Shown here piece by piece: positions 1-6,706 of a stretch of DNA of 22,170 bases; positions within the stretch are counted from its first letter, which is position 1; every line of letters begins with the position of its first letter. The position numbers were made by a program, and so were the translations under genes. Source of the DNA: JAJDGF01 sp031549325 (GTDB lineage: Bacteria > Bacillota > Clostridia > Christensenellales > Aristaeellaceae); the NCBI GenBank assembly GCA_031549325.1, contig JAVBQA010000055.1, positions 1-22,170 of the forward strand, given 5' to 3'. The notes beneath the pieces are model-generated. The model was not told the DNA's origin. It worked only from the letters and a program-made list of their open reading frames with translations, and made no database searches.

Positions 1-1
1 A

Positions 2-142
2 TGGCCGGACGCGTTTCTCGAGACCGACGCCGGCATCAAAAAGGCGCTCGGCCCCCATACGCCCAAGGAGCTGCTGACCCTGGCGGAGGCTTGGCGCCCC
101 TGGCGCAGCTACGCCACCATCAACCTGTGGAACACGCTTTAA
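2..142 (+). CDS. alkA: DNA-3-methyladenine glycosylase II (AlkA-like), C-terminal fragment
   Basis: Only the last 46 codons are in the window; the gene is cut by the left edge and read in frame 2. The fragment ends in AWRPWRSYATINLWNTL, the characteristic tail of AlkA-family glycosylases of the HhH-GPD superfamily, where the W-R-P-W-R-S-Y-A motif lies in the C-terminal helical domain. Family members excise 3-methyladenine and other alkylated bases to start base-excision repair. The HhH and catalytic Asp regions lie outside the window, so activity cannot be judged. The stop codon TAA at 140-142 overlaps the ribosome binding site of the next gene, a methyltransferase for alkylated DNA. This supports a two-gene alkylation-repair operon. 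An ATG at position 1 is in a different frame and is not the start. Confidence 0.82.
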   Translation, partial: WPDAFLETDAGIKKALGPHTPKELLTLAEAWRPWRSYATINLWNTL

Positions 143-148
143 AGGAGG
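141..148 (+). promoter_or_regulatory. Ribosome binding site of ogt overlapping the alkA stop codon
   Basis: AAAGGAGG lies six bases before the ATG at 155 and shares bases with the TAA of the upstream glycosylase gene. This fixes the ogt start and suggests translational coupling of the two repair genes. Confidence 0.8.
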
Positions 149-154
149 ATTTCC

Positions 155-694
155 ATGTATCATTCGACGACATACGCATCGCCCATCGGCGGCATCACGC
201 TGGCGTGTGACGGGGACAACCTGGTGGGCCTTTGGAATGAAGGACAGAAATACCACGGGGGCGCCATTCGCGAAGAGATGACAGAAAAGCACGACATGCC
301 GGTGTTTGCCGCCGCCAAGACCTGGCTGGATCGGTATTTCGCAGGCGAGCGGCCGGCCATCGCAGAGCTGCCGCTCGCGCCCATCGGCGGCGAGTTTCGG
401 CAGGCCGTTTGGAACCTCCTGTGCGCGATCCCCTATGGGGAGGTCGCCACTTACGGCGACATCGCGAAAAAGCTGGCCGCGCGCATGGGAAAATCCAGCA
501 TGTCCAGCCAGGCGGTGGGCGGGGCCGTGGCCCACAACCCAATCTCCATCATCATCCCCTGCCACCGGGTGGTGGGCACAGGCGGCAGCCTGACGGGCTA
601 CGCGGGCGGCATCGACAAGAAGATCAAGCTGCTGCAGCTGGAGGGCGCGGATCTGGCCCGCCTGTTCACGCCCGTGAAAGGCACCGCGCTGTAA
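155..694 (+). CDS. ogt: Methylated-DNA--[protein]-cysteine S-methyltransferase (Ogt/MGMT type)
   Basis: This 179-residue protein has the size and two-part layout of Ogt. An N-terminal ribonuclease-H-like domain opens with TTYASPIGGITLAC. The C-terminal DNA-binding and active-site domain starts near residue 86 with FRQAVWNLLCAIPYGEVATYGDIA. The acceptor motif IIIPCHRVVGTGGSLTGYAGG is present with Cys136. Family members irreversibly move the methyl group from O6-methylguanine (or O4-methylthymine) to this Cys. In the recognition helix, SSQAVGGAVAHNP has Gln where the human and E. coli proteins have the Arg finger; I recall this variant in other Firmicutes homologues, so it need not mean loss of function. 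The start follows AAAGGAGG at 141-148, which overlaps the alkA stop, so the two genes are probably co-transcribed and coupled. Confidence 0.95.
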   Translation: MYHSTTYASPIGGITLACDGDNLVGLWNEGQKYHGGAIREEMTEKHDMPVFAAAKTWLDRYFAGERPAIAELPLAPIGGEFRQAVWNLLCAIPYGEVATYGDIAKKLAARMGKSSMSSQAVGGAVAHNPISIIIPCHRVVGTGGSLTGYAGGIDKKIKLLQLEGADLARLFTPVKGTAL

Positions 695-794
695 GCCCTG
701 GCCGTCTTGCGCGGAATTAACAGATTGCCCATGGCAGCGCGGATGTTCGGGCGTGTAGAATAAGCTCGAAACATCAATGACGGGGGCGCGGCGC

Positions 795-1655
795 ATGAGC
801 ATCATCTGGAAGCCAGGATTTGAGGGCGCGTGGCACAGGACCGAGCCCTACAAAGCCGCCAGCCGCAGGCACTGCCCGCAGGACACGGTGGTGAGCGTGG
901 GCGGCGTCAAGCTGGGCGGCGGCCATTTCCAGCTGATCGCCGGGCCATGCTCGGTGGAGTCAGGGGCGCAGATTCTGCGGGTAGCCCGCGCCGTCCGGGA
1001 AGCCGGGGCCACGCTGCTCCGGGGCGGCGCGTTCAAGCCGCGCAGCTCGCCCCACTCGTTCCAGGGGCTGCACGAGGAAGGGCTTCAGCTGCTGCTTGAA
1101 GCCAAGCGCCAAACCGGTCTGCCCATCGTCACCGAGATCACCGACGCCTCGCAGCTGCCGCTGTTTCAGGACGTGGATTTGATCCAGGTGGGCGCGCGGA
1201 ACATGCAGAATTTCGAGCTGCTGAAGGCGCTGGGCGCGCGCCAAAAACCGGTGCTGCTCAAGCGCGGCCAGGGCAACACGCTGCTGGAGCTGCTGATGAG
1301 CGCCGAGTACCTGCTGGCGGGCGGCAACGGCAACGTGATCCTGTGCGAGCGGGGCATCCGCACCTTTGAAACCGCCACCCGAAACACCATCGACATCGCG
1401 GCGGTGCCCATGCTGCACCGCTTGACCCATCTGCCGGTGATCGTGGACCCAAGCCATGGCACCGGGGACGCGCAGCTCGTGCCCCCCATGGCGCTGGCGG
1501 CCACGGCGGCGGGCGCGGACGGGCTGATGGTCGAGGTGCACGACGATCCCGAGCGTGCGCTGAGCGACGGCCAGCAGAGCCTGCTGCCCGGGCAGCTTGC
1601 GAAGCTCGCGCGCGAGGTGTCCGCAGTGCGCAAAGCCCTGGTGACCACGCGATGA
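795..1655 (+). CDS. aroF: 3-deoxy-7-phosphoheptulonate (DAHP) synthase, type I-beta, without N-terminal regulatory domain
   Basis: The enzyme condenses phosphoenolpyruvate with erythrose-4-phosphate, the entry step of the shikimate pathway. The barrel is complete: IAGPCSVES, FKPRSSPHSFQGL, GARNMQNFELL, LLKRGQGNTLLELLMSAEYL, LCERGIRTFETATRNTIDI, VDPSHGTGDAQL and MVEVHDDPERALSDGQQSL. These hold the expected PEP, metal and phosphate ligands (Cys of GPCS, His of DPSH, Glu of VEVH, Asp of ALSDG). The usual Firmicutes/Thermotoga form is about 340 residues with a ferredoxin-like feedback domain. Here MSIIWKPG is followed almost at once by the linker PYKAASRRHCPQDT, so that domain is missing. I prefer ATG 795 because GGGGG at 782-786 is suitably spaced; an in-frame ATG at 777 would add six residues. 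The stop overlaps the aroB start. The gene symbol is a family-level label. Confidence 0.93.
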   Translation: MSIIWKPGFEGAWHRTEPYKAASRRHCPQDTVVSVGGVKLGGGHFQLIAGPCSVESGAQILRVARAVREAGATLLRGGAFKPRSSPHSFQGLHEEGLQLLLEAKRQTGLPIVTEITDASQLPLFQDVDLIQVGARNMQNFELLKALGARQKPVLLKRGQGNTLLELLMSAEYLLAGGNGNVILCERGIRTFETATRNTIDIAAVPMLHRLTHLPVIVDPSHGTGDAQLVPPMALAATAAGADGLMVEVHDDPERALSDGQQSLLPGQLAKLAREVSAVRKALVTTR

Positions 1656-2710
1656 CGACCATCAATATTTCCGCTTCCACCCCTTACGACATCCTGACCG
1701 GCCCGGGGCTGCTGGCCGAGGCGGGCGCGCGCATCGCGCGGGTGATCGATCCCTGCCGCGTGGCGCTGGTTACCGACGAGCGGGTGGACGCGCTGTACGG
1801 CGAGCAGGCGCGGGCGTCGCTGGAGGCGGCCGGGTTTTGCGTGCGCAAGTTGCCCTTTGCGGGCGGCGAGGCCGGCAAGACACTGGACACGCTGGGCCTG
1901 TTGCTGCACGGCTTCGCCGAACACGGCATGGGCCGCCAGGACGCCGTGGTCTGCCTGGGCGGCGGCGTGGTGGGCGATGTGGGCGGCTTCGCGGCCGCCG
2001 TTTACGCCCGGGGCATCCGCTGCGCGCAGATTCCGACCACGCTGCTCAGCGCGCTGGATTCGTCCGTGGGCGGAAAAACCGCCGTCAACCTGCCCGCCGC
2101 CAAGAACATGGCGGGCGCTTTTCACCAGCCTTCGCTGGTGCTGTGCGACACCGACATACTGCGCGCGCTGCCGGGCCCGCTGCGAACGGACGGCGCGGCA
2201 GAGGCCATCAAGTGCGGCGTGCTTCAGGATCCGGGGCTGCTTCAGCTCATCTCAGAGGGCGCGCTGCGCGCGGAGATCGAGTGCGTTGTGCAGCGCTGCG
2301 TGCGCATCAAGCGCGATTTCGTGCAGAATGACGAGCGCGAGCTGGGCCGTCGCCAGCTGCTGAACCTGGGCCACACCATCGGCCACGCGCTGGAGCGCTG
2401 CTCCAATTACGAACTGTCCCACGGCGCCGCCGTGGGCATCGGGCTGCTGACCATGGCGCGGGCGGCGCACGCGCTGGGTGAATCGGAGGAGGACTGCGCG
2501 CCGCCCATCCAGCGGGCGCTGCTGCGCGTGGGCCTGCCCACCGAGAGCCCGCTTCCCGGATCGGCGCTGCTGCCCGCCATGCTGCTGGACAAGAAGCGCA
2601 GCGGCGATGGCATCACGCTGGTTGTGCCCAGGCGCATCGGGCACTGCGCGCTGGTTCGGATACCCACCGGCCGGCTGGGCGACTGGCTGGAAGCGGGAGG
2701 CATCCGATGA
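1652..2710 (+). CDS. aroB: 3-dehydroquinate synthase
   Basis: AroB converts DAHP to 3-dehydroquinate using NAD and a divalent metal; it is the second shikimate step and cytoplasmic. The 352-residue length is normal. The N-terminal Rossmann-like half carries the NAD motif CLGGGVVGDVGGFAAAVYARG and IPTTLLSALDSSVGGKTAVN. The C-terminal half shows the metal ligands: Glu in GAAEAIKCG, His in LNLGHTIGHALE and His in ELSHGAAVGIGL. The substrate-binding DKKRSGDGITLVVPRRIG follows. The ATG at 1652 overlaps the aroF stop (ATGA, 1652-1655), and no clear Shine-Dalgarno precedes it, so it probably depends on coupling to aroF. The 3' end overlaps aroE in the same way. Confidence 0.97.
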   Translation: MTTINISASTPYDILTGPGLLAEAGARIARVIDPCRVALVTDERVDALYGEQARASLEAAGFCVRKLPFAGGEAGKTLDTLGLLLHGFAEHGMGRQDAVVCLGGGVVGDVGGFAAAVYARGIRCAQIPTTLLSALDSSVGGKTAVNLPAAKNMAGAFHQPSLVLCDTDILRALPGPLRTDGAAEAIKCGVLQDPGLLQLISEGALRAEIECVVQRCVRIKRDFVQNDERELGRRQLLNLGHTIGHALERCSNYELSHGAAVGIGLLTMARAAHALGESEEDCAPPIQRALLRVGLPTESPLPGSALLPAMLLDKKRSGDGITLVVPRRIGHCALVRIPTGRLGDWLEAGGIR

Positions 2711-3471
2711 TCGACTGCTATCTGCTGGGCGCGGCGCTGGCTCACACCCGCTCGCCAGAGATCCACGCGATGCTGGGCGGCTACCGCTATGAGGCGCTGG
2801 AACTGTCGCCCGGGGCGTTTGACGAGTTCGTGAGGGCGCGGCGTTTCCGGGGCGCAAACGTGACCATTCCCTACAAGCGCCGGGCGCTGCAGCTGTGCGA
2901 TCGGCTGTCAACCGAGGCCCGCGCGCTGGGCAATGTAAACACGCTGGTGGTGGAAGCGGACGGCTCTTTGACCGGCCACAACACCGATCATTATGGATTC
3001 CTGCGCATGGTGGAGCGCTCGGGACTTCAGGCTGCCGGCAAAAAAGCCGCCGTGCTGGGCAGCGGCGGCGCGGGGCAAACTTGCCGTTTTGCGCTTCAGC
3101 GTTTGGGCGCACGGGTGGTGACTGTCTCGCGCGCGGGGCCGGTCGACTATGAAAGCCTGTACAGCGATCATGCGGACATCGAGATTCTGGTGAACGCCAC
3201 CCCGGCGGGCATGTTTCCGGATGTTTCCGGATGCCCGGCGGACGTCGCCCGCCTGCCCCGGCTCACCCACGCGCTGGATCTGATCTACAATCCGCCGCGC
3301 ACCCGGCTCTTGCGCGCCGCCGACGCGCGGGGCATCCGCGCCGAAAACGGGCTTTTTATGTTGGTCGCCCAGGCGGCCAAGGCCGCCGAGCTGTTCACCG
3401 GCCAACCGGTAACCGAAGCGCTGATGGAGCGGGTCTATCGTCAGCTGCGCCAAACGGAGGAATCGCCATGA
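2707..3471 (+). CDS. aroE: Shikimate 5-dehydrogenase
   Basis: AroE reduces 3-dehydroshikimate to shikimate with NADPH. This 254-residue protein is at the short end of the family. Visible motifs are the substrate-binding AHTRSPEIHAMLG near the N-terminus, the catalytic-Lys segment GANVTIPYKR, LGNVNTLVVE, and GHNTDHYGF with the catalytic Asp. The dinucleotide-binding loop LGSGGAGQTCRFALQRLGA follows, then VNATPAGMFPD and the C-terminal NGLFMLVAQAAKAAELFTG. The Arg/Thr set of the NADP clamp is less canonical (VVTVSRAG), so cofactor preference is not certain. ATG 2707 overlaps the aroB stop (ATGA), with GGGAGG at 2695-2700 at good spacing. It is followed by an equal overlap with aroQ. Confidence 0.95.
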   Translation: MIDCYLLGAALAHTRSPEIHAMLGGYRYEALELSPGAFDEFVRARRFRGANVTIPYKRRALQLCDRLSTEARALGNVNTLVVEADGSLTGHNTDHYGFLRMVERSGLQAAGKKAAVLGSGGAGQTCRFALQRLGARVVTVSRAGPVDYESLYSDHADIEILVNATPAGMFPDVSGCPADVARLPRLTHALDLIYNPPRTRLLRAADARGIRAENGLFMLVAQAAKAAELFTGQPVTEALMERVYRQLRQTEESP

Positions 3472-3914
3472 AGCTGCTGGTCATCAACGGCCCGAACCTG
3501 AACATGCTGGGCGTCCGCGAGCCGGAGATCTATGGGCGCGCGAGCTACGCGGATTTGGTGCGCCGCATCGAGGCGCACTGCGCCCGCCGCGGGGTTTCGG
3601 TGCGTGTGTTCCAGTCTAACCATGAAGGCGCGATCGTGGACGAGATCCAGGCCGCTCATGGCGCATATGACGGAATCGTCATCAATCCGGCGGCCTACAC
3701 CCACACCAGCGTGGCCATTCTGGACGCGCTGAAGGCCGTGGCGCTGCCCGCCGTCGAGGTGCACCTGTCGGATGTGGACGCGCGCGAGGATTTCCGAAAG
3801 ATTTCCTACACCCGCCGCGCCTGTCTGGCCAGCATCAGCGGCCAGGGATTTCAGGGATACGCGCTGGCCGTCGACCGACTGCTGGAAGCGCTTGAACCGA
3901 AACACAGATGCTAA
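3468..3914 (+). CDS. aroQ: 3-dehydroquinate dehydratase, type II
   Basis: This dodecameric-type enzyme dehydrates 3-dehydroquinate to 3-dehydroshikimate, so it acts between AroB and AroE although its gene is last. The 148-residue protein is full length. It has the opening LVINGPNLNMLG and the flexible lid REPEIYG with catalytic Arg and Tyr. SNHEGAIVDEIQ, INPAAYTHTSVAILDAL, EVHLSDVDAREDFRKISY (His and Arg of the active site) and ISGQGFQGYALAV follow. Translation starts at the ATG overlapping the aroE stop (3468-3471), with GGAGG at 3456-3460. A longer open frame upstream in this phase is a shadow of aroE. A bidirectional terminator starts four bases after the stop. Confidence 0.96.
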   Translation: MKLLVINGPNLNMLGVREPEIYGRASYADLVRRIEAHCARRGVSVRVFQSNHEGAIVDEIQAAHGAYDGIVINPAAYTHTSVAILDALKAVALPAVEVHLSDVDAREDFRKISYTRRACLASISGQGFQGYALAVDRLLEALEPKHRC

Positions 3915-3917
3915 AAA

Positions 3918-3947
3918 GCCGCCTTCTTTCAAAGGCGGCCTTGCTTT
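3918..3947. terminator. Bidirectional intrinsic terminator between aroQ and the exopolysaccharide operon
   Basis: An 8-bp perfect stem, GCCGCCTT (3918-3925) with AAGGCGGC (3932-3939), encloses a 6-base loop. A T-rich stretch CTTGCTTT follows on the plus strand, and five A's (3913-3917) precede it, giving U's on the minus transcript. It sits between two convergent genes and can serve both. Confidence 0.88.
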
Positions 3948-3968
3948 CGTGTGGAATGGCGCTTGTGT

Positions 3969-4646
3969 CTATGCGCCCTCGGCCTTGATCATGACGATGG
4001 CGGTCTTGAAAAGAATCTTCAGGTCGGTCATCACGCTTCGGTCCTGGATATACTGCAGGTCGAGCGCGACCCATTCCTCGAATGAAGAGCTGTTGCGCTT
4101 GGGCATAATCTGCCAGTAGCAGGTGAGCCCCGGCTTTACAGACAGGCGCTGCATGGTGTAGCTGTCGTACTGGGCCACTTCATTGGGCAGCGGCGGCCGC
4201 GGCCCCACCAGACTCATGTCGCCCCTGAGCACGTTGAACAGCTGGGGCAGCTCGTCCAGGCTGGTTTTGCGCAGCATGGGGCCAAGCCTGGTCATGCGCG
4301 GGTCGTTGGTGACCTTAAACACCGGGCCGTCCATCTCGTTCAGGTGGCGCAGCTGATCCAGCATCTTGTCGGCGCCCGGGATCATGGTGCGCAACTTGAA
4401 GAAGGTGAACTGCTTGCCTTGGCACCCGCAGCGCTGCTGCTTGTAGATCGGGCCGGCCTTCGGGTCGTCGAGGTAGATCAGAAGCATCAGCACCAGCATG
4501 AGCGGCGACAGCAACAGCAGCGCCACGCCGGACACAATGATGTCAAATGCCCTCTTGAGGAACAGGTACACCGTTTTCTCTTGGGCTGCACGGGCGATGG
4601 CGGCTTCCCGCTCATGCTTATCGAAGACGGGCTCCGTTTGAGCCAT
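3969..4646 (-). CDS. Priming sugar transferase (undecaprenyl-phosphate sugar-1-phosphate transferase, bacterial sugar transferase family)
   Basis: The enzyme should move a sugar-1-phosphate from a nucleotide sugar to undecaprenyl phosphate at the membrane, the first step of a polysaccharide repeat unit. The 225-residue protein has one hydrophobic segment (about residues 33-62) followed by the polyisoprenyl-phosphate hexose-1-phosphotransferase core. That core includes PIYKQQRCGCQGKQFTFFKLRTM, DPRMTRLGPMLRKTSLDELPQL and NVLRGDMSLVGPRPPLP, with SVKPGLTCYWQI near the C-terminus. It is the short, core-only form without the CoA-binding-like N-terminal domain. Its start follows AGGGGG about 8 bases upstream. 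It is the last gene of the operon. The transferred sugar cannot be read from sequence; galactose, glucose or an N-acetylated sugar are all possible. Confidence 0.93.
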   Translation of the reverse strand: MAQTEPVFDKHEREAAIARAAQEKTVYLFLKRAFDIIVSGVALLLLSPLMLVLMLLIYLDDPKAGPIYKQQRCGCQGKQFTFFKLRTMIPGADKMLDQLRHLNEMDGPVFKVTNDPRMTRLGPMLRKTSLDELPQLFNVLRGDMSLVGPRPPLPNEVAQYDSYTMQRLSVKPGLTCYWQIMPKRNSSSFEEWVALDLQYIQDRSVMTDLKILFKTAIVMIKAEGA

Positions 4647-4684
4647 AGAGAAAACCCCCTTTCCCGGTTCTTCGTGTCCTTTCG

Positions 4685-5515
4685 TTACAGGTCTCCGTAC
4701 AGAAACTCGTGAACCTTCTGCGTTTCAGCCGCGGGATCGTCCAGCACGATCAGCTTGTGCAGCTTGACGCGCTTTTGTTGAAACGACGTCATGGGCGAGC
4801 GCGCGTAGGCCGGGTCTTGTGCGCCGCCCTGCAGCACCGGCTGCACCAGGAACAGCGCGTCGGTGAGCTCGACATTCGTGTCCACGTGCGGAAACGCGGC
4901 CTTGACAAAATCCATCAGCTGTTCCATGCCGCTGCTCATGGCCTTCTTGTAGATGGCCACAAGCGCCTTGCGCTGGCGCTCGTTGCGCACAGGGTCGCTG
5001 TCCTGGGTGCGCGTGCGCACATAGGCGCGCACTTGCTCACCCTTCAGGTGCTGCATCCCGGCCTTTTTGAAAGCCTTCTTCAAATTGGGCTTGGTGATAT
5101 AAAGATCGGTCTTCTCGATCTCCACGTCCACCCCGCCAATGGCGTCCACCACCGCCTGAATGCCCTCCGGGCTGATCAGCGCGTAGCGGTCCACCTGCAG
5201 GCCGAACATCTCGTTCACCGCGTCCAGCACCGCCTGGGGGCCGCCCATGTAGCTGGCGATGCAAAGCTTGGTCGGACCCACACCCGGCAAATCCACCCGG
5301 TAATCGCGCTCCACGCTCATCATGCGCACCTCGCCGGTGGTCTGGTTGATGGACACAAGCATCACCGCGTCCGCGCGGCCATACTGCGCCTCCACCAGCG
5401 CCTCCTCGGCGCCCTCGTCGGCGCCCATGAGCAGAAGCGTAAAGAAACCATTCTCGGCCACCGCATGCATCGGAATGCACAACAAGATGGCGAGTAAAAT
5501 AAGCAACTTTTTCAT
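4685..5515 (-). CDS. LytR-CpsA-Psr (LCP) family protein
   Basis: LCP enzymes transfer undecaprenyl-linked polymers (capsule, teichoic acid) to cell-wall peptidoglycan outside the membrane. The 276-residue protein begins with a hydrophobic MKKLLILLAILLCIPMHAVA segment. The LCP core follows: FTLLLMGADEG, RADAVMLVSINQTTGEVRMMSVERDYRV, IDAIGGVDVEIEK-like text (VVDAIGGVDVEIEK), and the basic/acidic patch RTRTQDSDPVRNERQRKALV that binds the lipid phosphate. The family has Arg-Asp at the ERD position, retained here. The N-terminus reads like a cleavable signal peptide (AVA then EN), whereas most LCP proteins are anchored by an uncleaved helix. The ATG lies three bases after the preceding stop, with GGAGGAG inside the upstream gene, so the two are coupled. 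Confidence 0.88.
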   Translation of the reverse strand: MKKLLILLAILLCIPMHAVAENGFFTLLLMGADEGAEEALVEAQYGRADAVMLVSINQTTGEVRMMSVERDYRVDLPGVGPTKLCIASYMGGPQAVLDAVNEMFGLQVDRYALISPEGIQAVVDAIGGVDVEIEKTDLYITKPNLKKAFKKAGMQHLKGEQVRAYVRTRTQDSDPVRNERQRKALVAIYKKAMSSGMEQLMDFVKAAFPHVDTNVELTDALFLVQPVLQGGAQDPAYARSPMTSFQQKRVKLHKLIVLDDPAAETQKVHEFLYGDL

Positions 5516-5518
5516 TTG

Positions 5519-5998
5519 TCAGGCTGACTCCTCCGGGGCAATCCGCTCGAAGACGACGTAAACATAGTTCGACTTGCTCAGCTCGATCCGGACGTCGTCC
5601 AGCATCCACACCTTGGTCATGTTCTTCTTCTCGTCCAGGTACGGAATCCCGTAGCGCATGAACAGCGAAATGAACATAGAGGCGTAGACCTTGTCATCCT
5701 TTTTCAGCCGGAACGAGCGCGCCGTCATCTGGCCGTCCTCAAACAGGTAGGTCAGCCTCAGCGCGTCCAGCTTGTACAGCTCTGGCTTGTCGACGCGCAC
5801 GTCGTCCTCCACCAGCTCGCCGCCCTCGGCCGCCAGCACCTCATCGGCGGTCAAATCCCACGCCACACCGCGCATCGCGTACTCATCCTGCAGGATGTTC
5901 TGGGCAAACTCGGTCTCGTCCGAGACCGAGGCCAGACCCAGGCACGCCCACAGGATGAGCAGCGAGGCGCAGAGCGCAATCGCACTTGCGCGTTTCAT
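5519..5998 (-). CDS. Unrecognised secreted protein in the exopolysaccharide operon
   Basis: I do not recognise the family. The 159-residue product starts with a signal sequence (MKRASAIALCASLLILWACLG). The Cys does not sit in a good lipobox because Trp is at -2, so lipoprotein status is doubtful. The mature part is acidic and then mixed, with GVAWDLTADEVLAAEGGEL. This resembles the W-x-x-(S/T)-x-x-E-V-x-x-x-E pattern seen in some small secreted Clostridia proteins, a weak similarity from memory. A basic stretch SFRLKKDDKVYASMF and a beta-rich C-terminus (VRIELSKSNYVYVVFERI) follow. It starts six bases after the upstream gene's stop with only a weak ribosome binding site, and is followed by the LCP gene at three bases. 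Such tight packing argues for a real gene working outside the membrane with the LCP protein. Confidence 0.75.
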   Translation of the reverse strand: MKRASAIALCASLLILWACLGLASVSDETEFAQNILQDEYAMRGVAWDLTADEVLAAEGGELVEDDVRVDKPELYKLDALRLTYLFEDGQMTARSFRLKKDDKVYASMFISLFMRYGIPYLDEKKNMTKVWMLDDVRIELSKSNYVYVVFERIAPEESA

Positions 5999-6004
5999 CT
6001 CTGA

Positions 6005-6643
6005 TTAGCCGATGGAGGCGGCCATGCGCAGAAGCACCCAGCGGCCCTGCACCTTGCCGAAGCCAAAGCGCTCATAGCTCACCGCGCCCTGCGTGTCGGT
6101 CAGCTTCAGCGTCACCGCGAAATAGGGAACGACATAGCCGTCCTCGGTGGTCTGCGTCAGCGGGAACAGCTTGCGGGCCTCCGTCTGGTTAGCGCAGGTC
6201 GGGTCGTCCTTCATCTCCTGGATCAGCGCCTTCGCATCGTCGGACAGCTGGATGCCGCTGCTCAGCACCTCGGCATCATAACCCAGCGCGCACAGCAGCA
6301 CCATGGCCTGCTCCTTCAGCGGCAACAGCTGCACATCGGCCAGGAAGTCAGGGCGCAGCACCTTGTCCAGGTTCACGATTTCCACGCTCGCAAGGGTACC
6401 GTCCGCGATCTCCTGCTCGTGCTGTTCGGAGACATTGTACAGCGCCCACACCATATCCAAATTGCCCGCCAACGGGGTCTTCTCGGGATCGATTTCGGTA
6501 TACGCAATGTCGTCGTATACCAGCGCCTTACCCGAAACCAGGGTCACCTCTTCACCGGTCTCCGGATGGGTGAAGGTCTCCGCCATGGCCGGGATGGCCA
6601 GCGCCATCAGGGCAACAAGAAACAGCGCGATGAACTTTTTCAT
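6005..6643 (-). CDS. Unrecognised secreted protein in the exopolysaccharide operon
   Basis: No family is recognised. The 212-residue product has a classic type I signal peptide (MKKFIALFLVALMALAIPAMA, cut before ET). The mature domain begins FTHPETGEEVTLVSGKALVYDD. It holds no obvious catalytic motif, has two Cys in the mature part, and ends with a beta-rich segment (AVTLKLTDTQGAVSYERFGFGKVQGRWVLL) that looks like a small binding or NTF2/cystatin-like fold. That fold idea is speculation. A strong AGGAGAGG site precedes the ATG. It lies between the phosphatase gene (63-base gap) and the second secreted protein (6-base gap), so it belongs to the same transcript. Confidence 0.78.
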   Translation of the reverse strand: MKKFIALFLVALMALAIPAMAETFTHPETGEEVTLVSGKALVYDDIAYTEIDPEKTPLAGNLDMVWALYNVSEQHEQEIADGTLASVEIVNLDKVLRPDFLADVQLLPLKEQAMVLLCALGYDAEVLSSGIQLSDDAKALIQEMKDDPTCANQTEARKLFPLTQTTEDGYVVPYFAVTLKLTDTQGAVSYERFGFGKVQGRWVLLRMAASIG

Positions 6644-6706
6644 GTGATACCTCTCCTTTTTTCCATAAGTTGAACTCTATCCTCAGAGGCAAGCCGCCTC
6701 GTGGGG

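Noticed and set aside
1..210. Open frame starting with ATG at position 1
   Set aside because: It is out of frame with the clear AlkA C-terminus and overlaps the ogt start; its translation is Arg/His-rich noise.
725..761. Possible promoter (TTGCCC and TAGAAT) before the aro operon
   Set aside because: The -10-like TAGAAT is fair, but the spacing to TTGCCC is 25 bases and no other -35 fits, so the aro promoter is not fixed.
3211..3231. Tandem copy of TGTTTCCGGA inside aroE
   Set aside because: Two copies of 10 bases within coding DNA; a chance or slippage event without sign of function.
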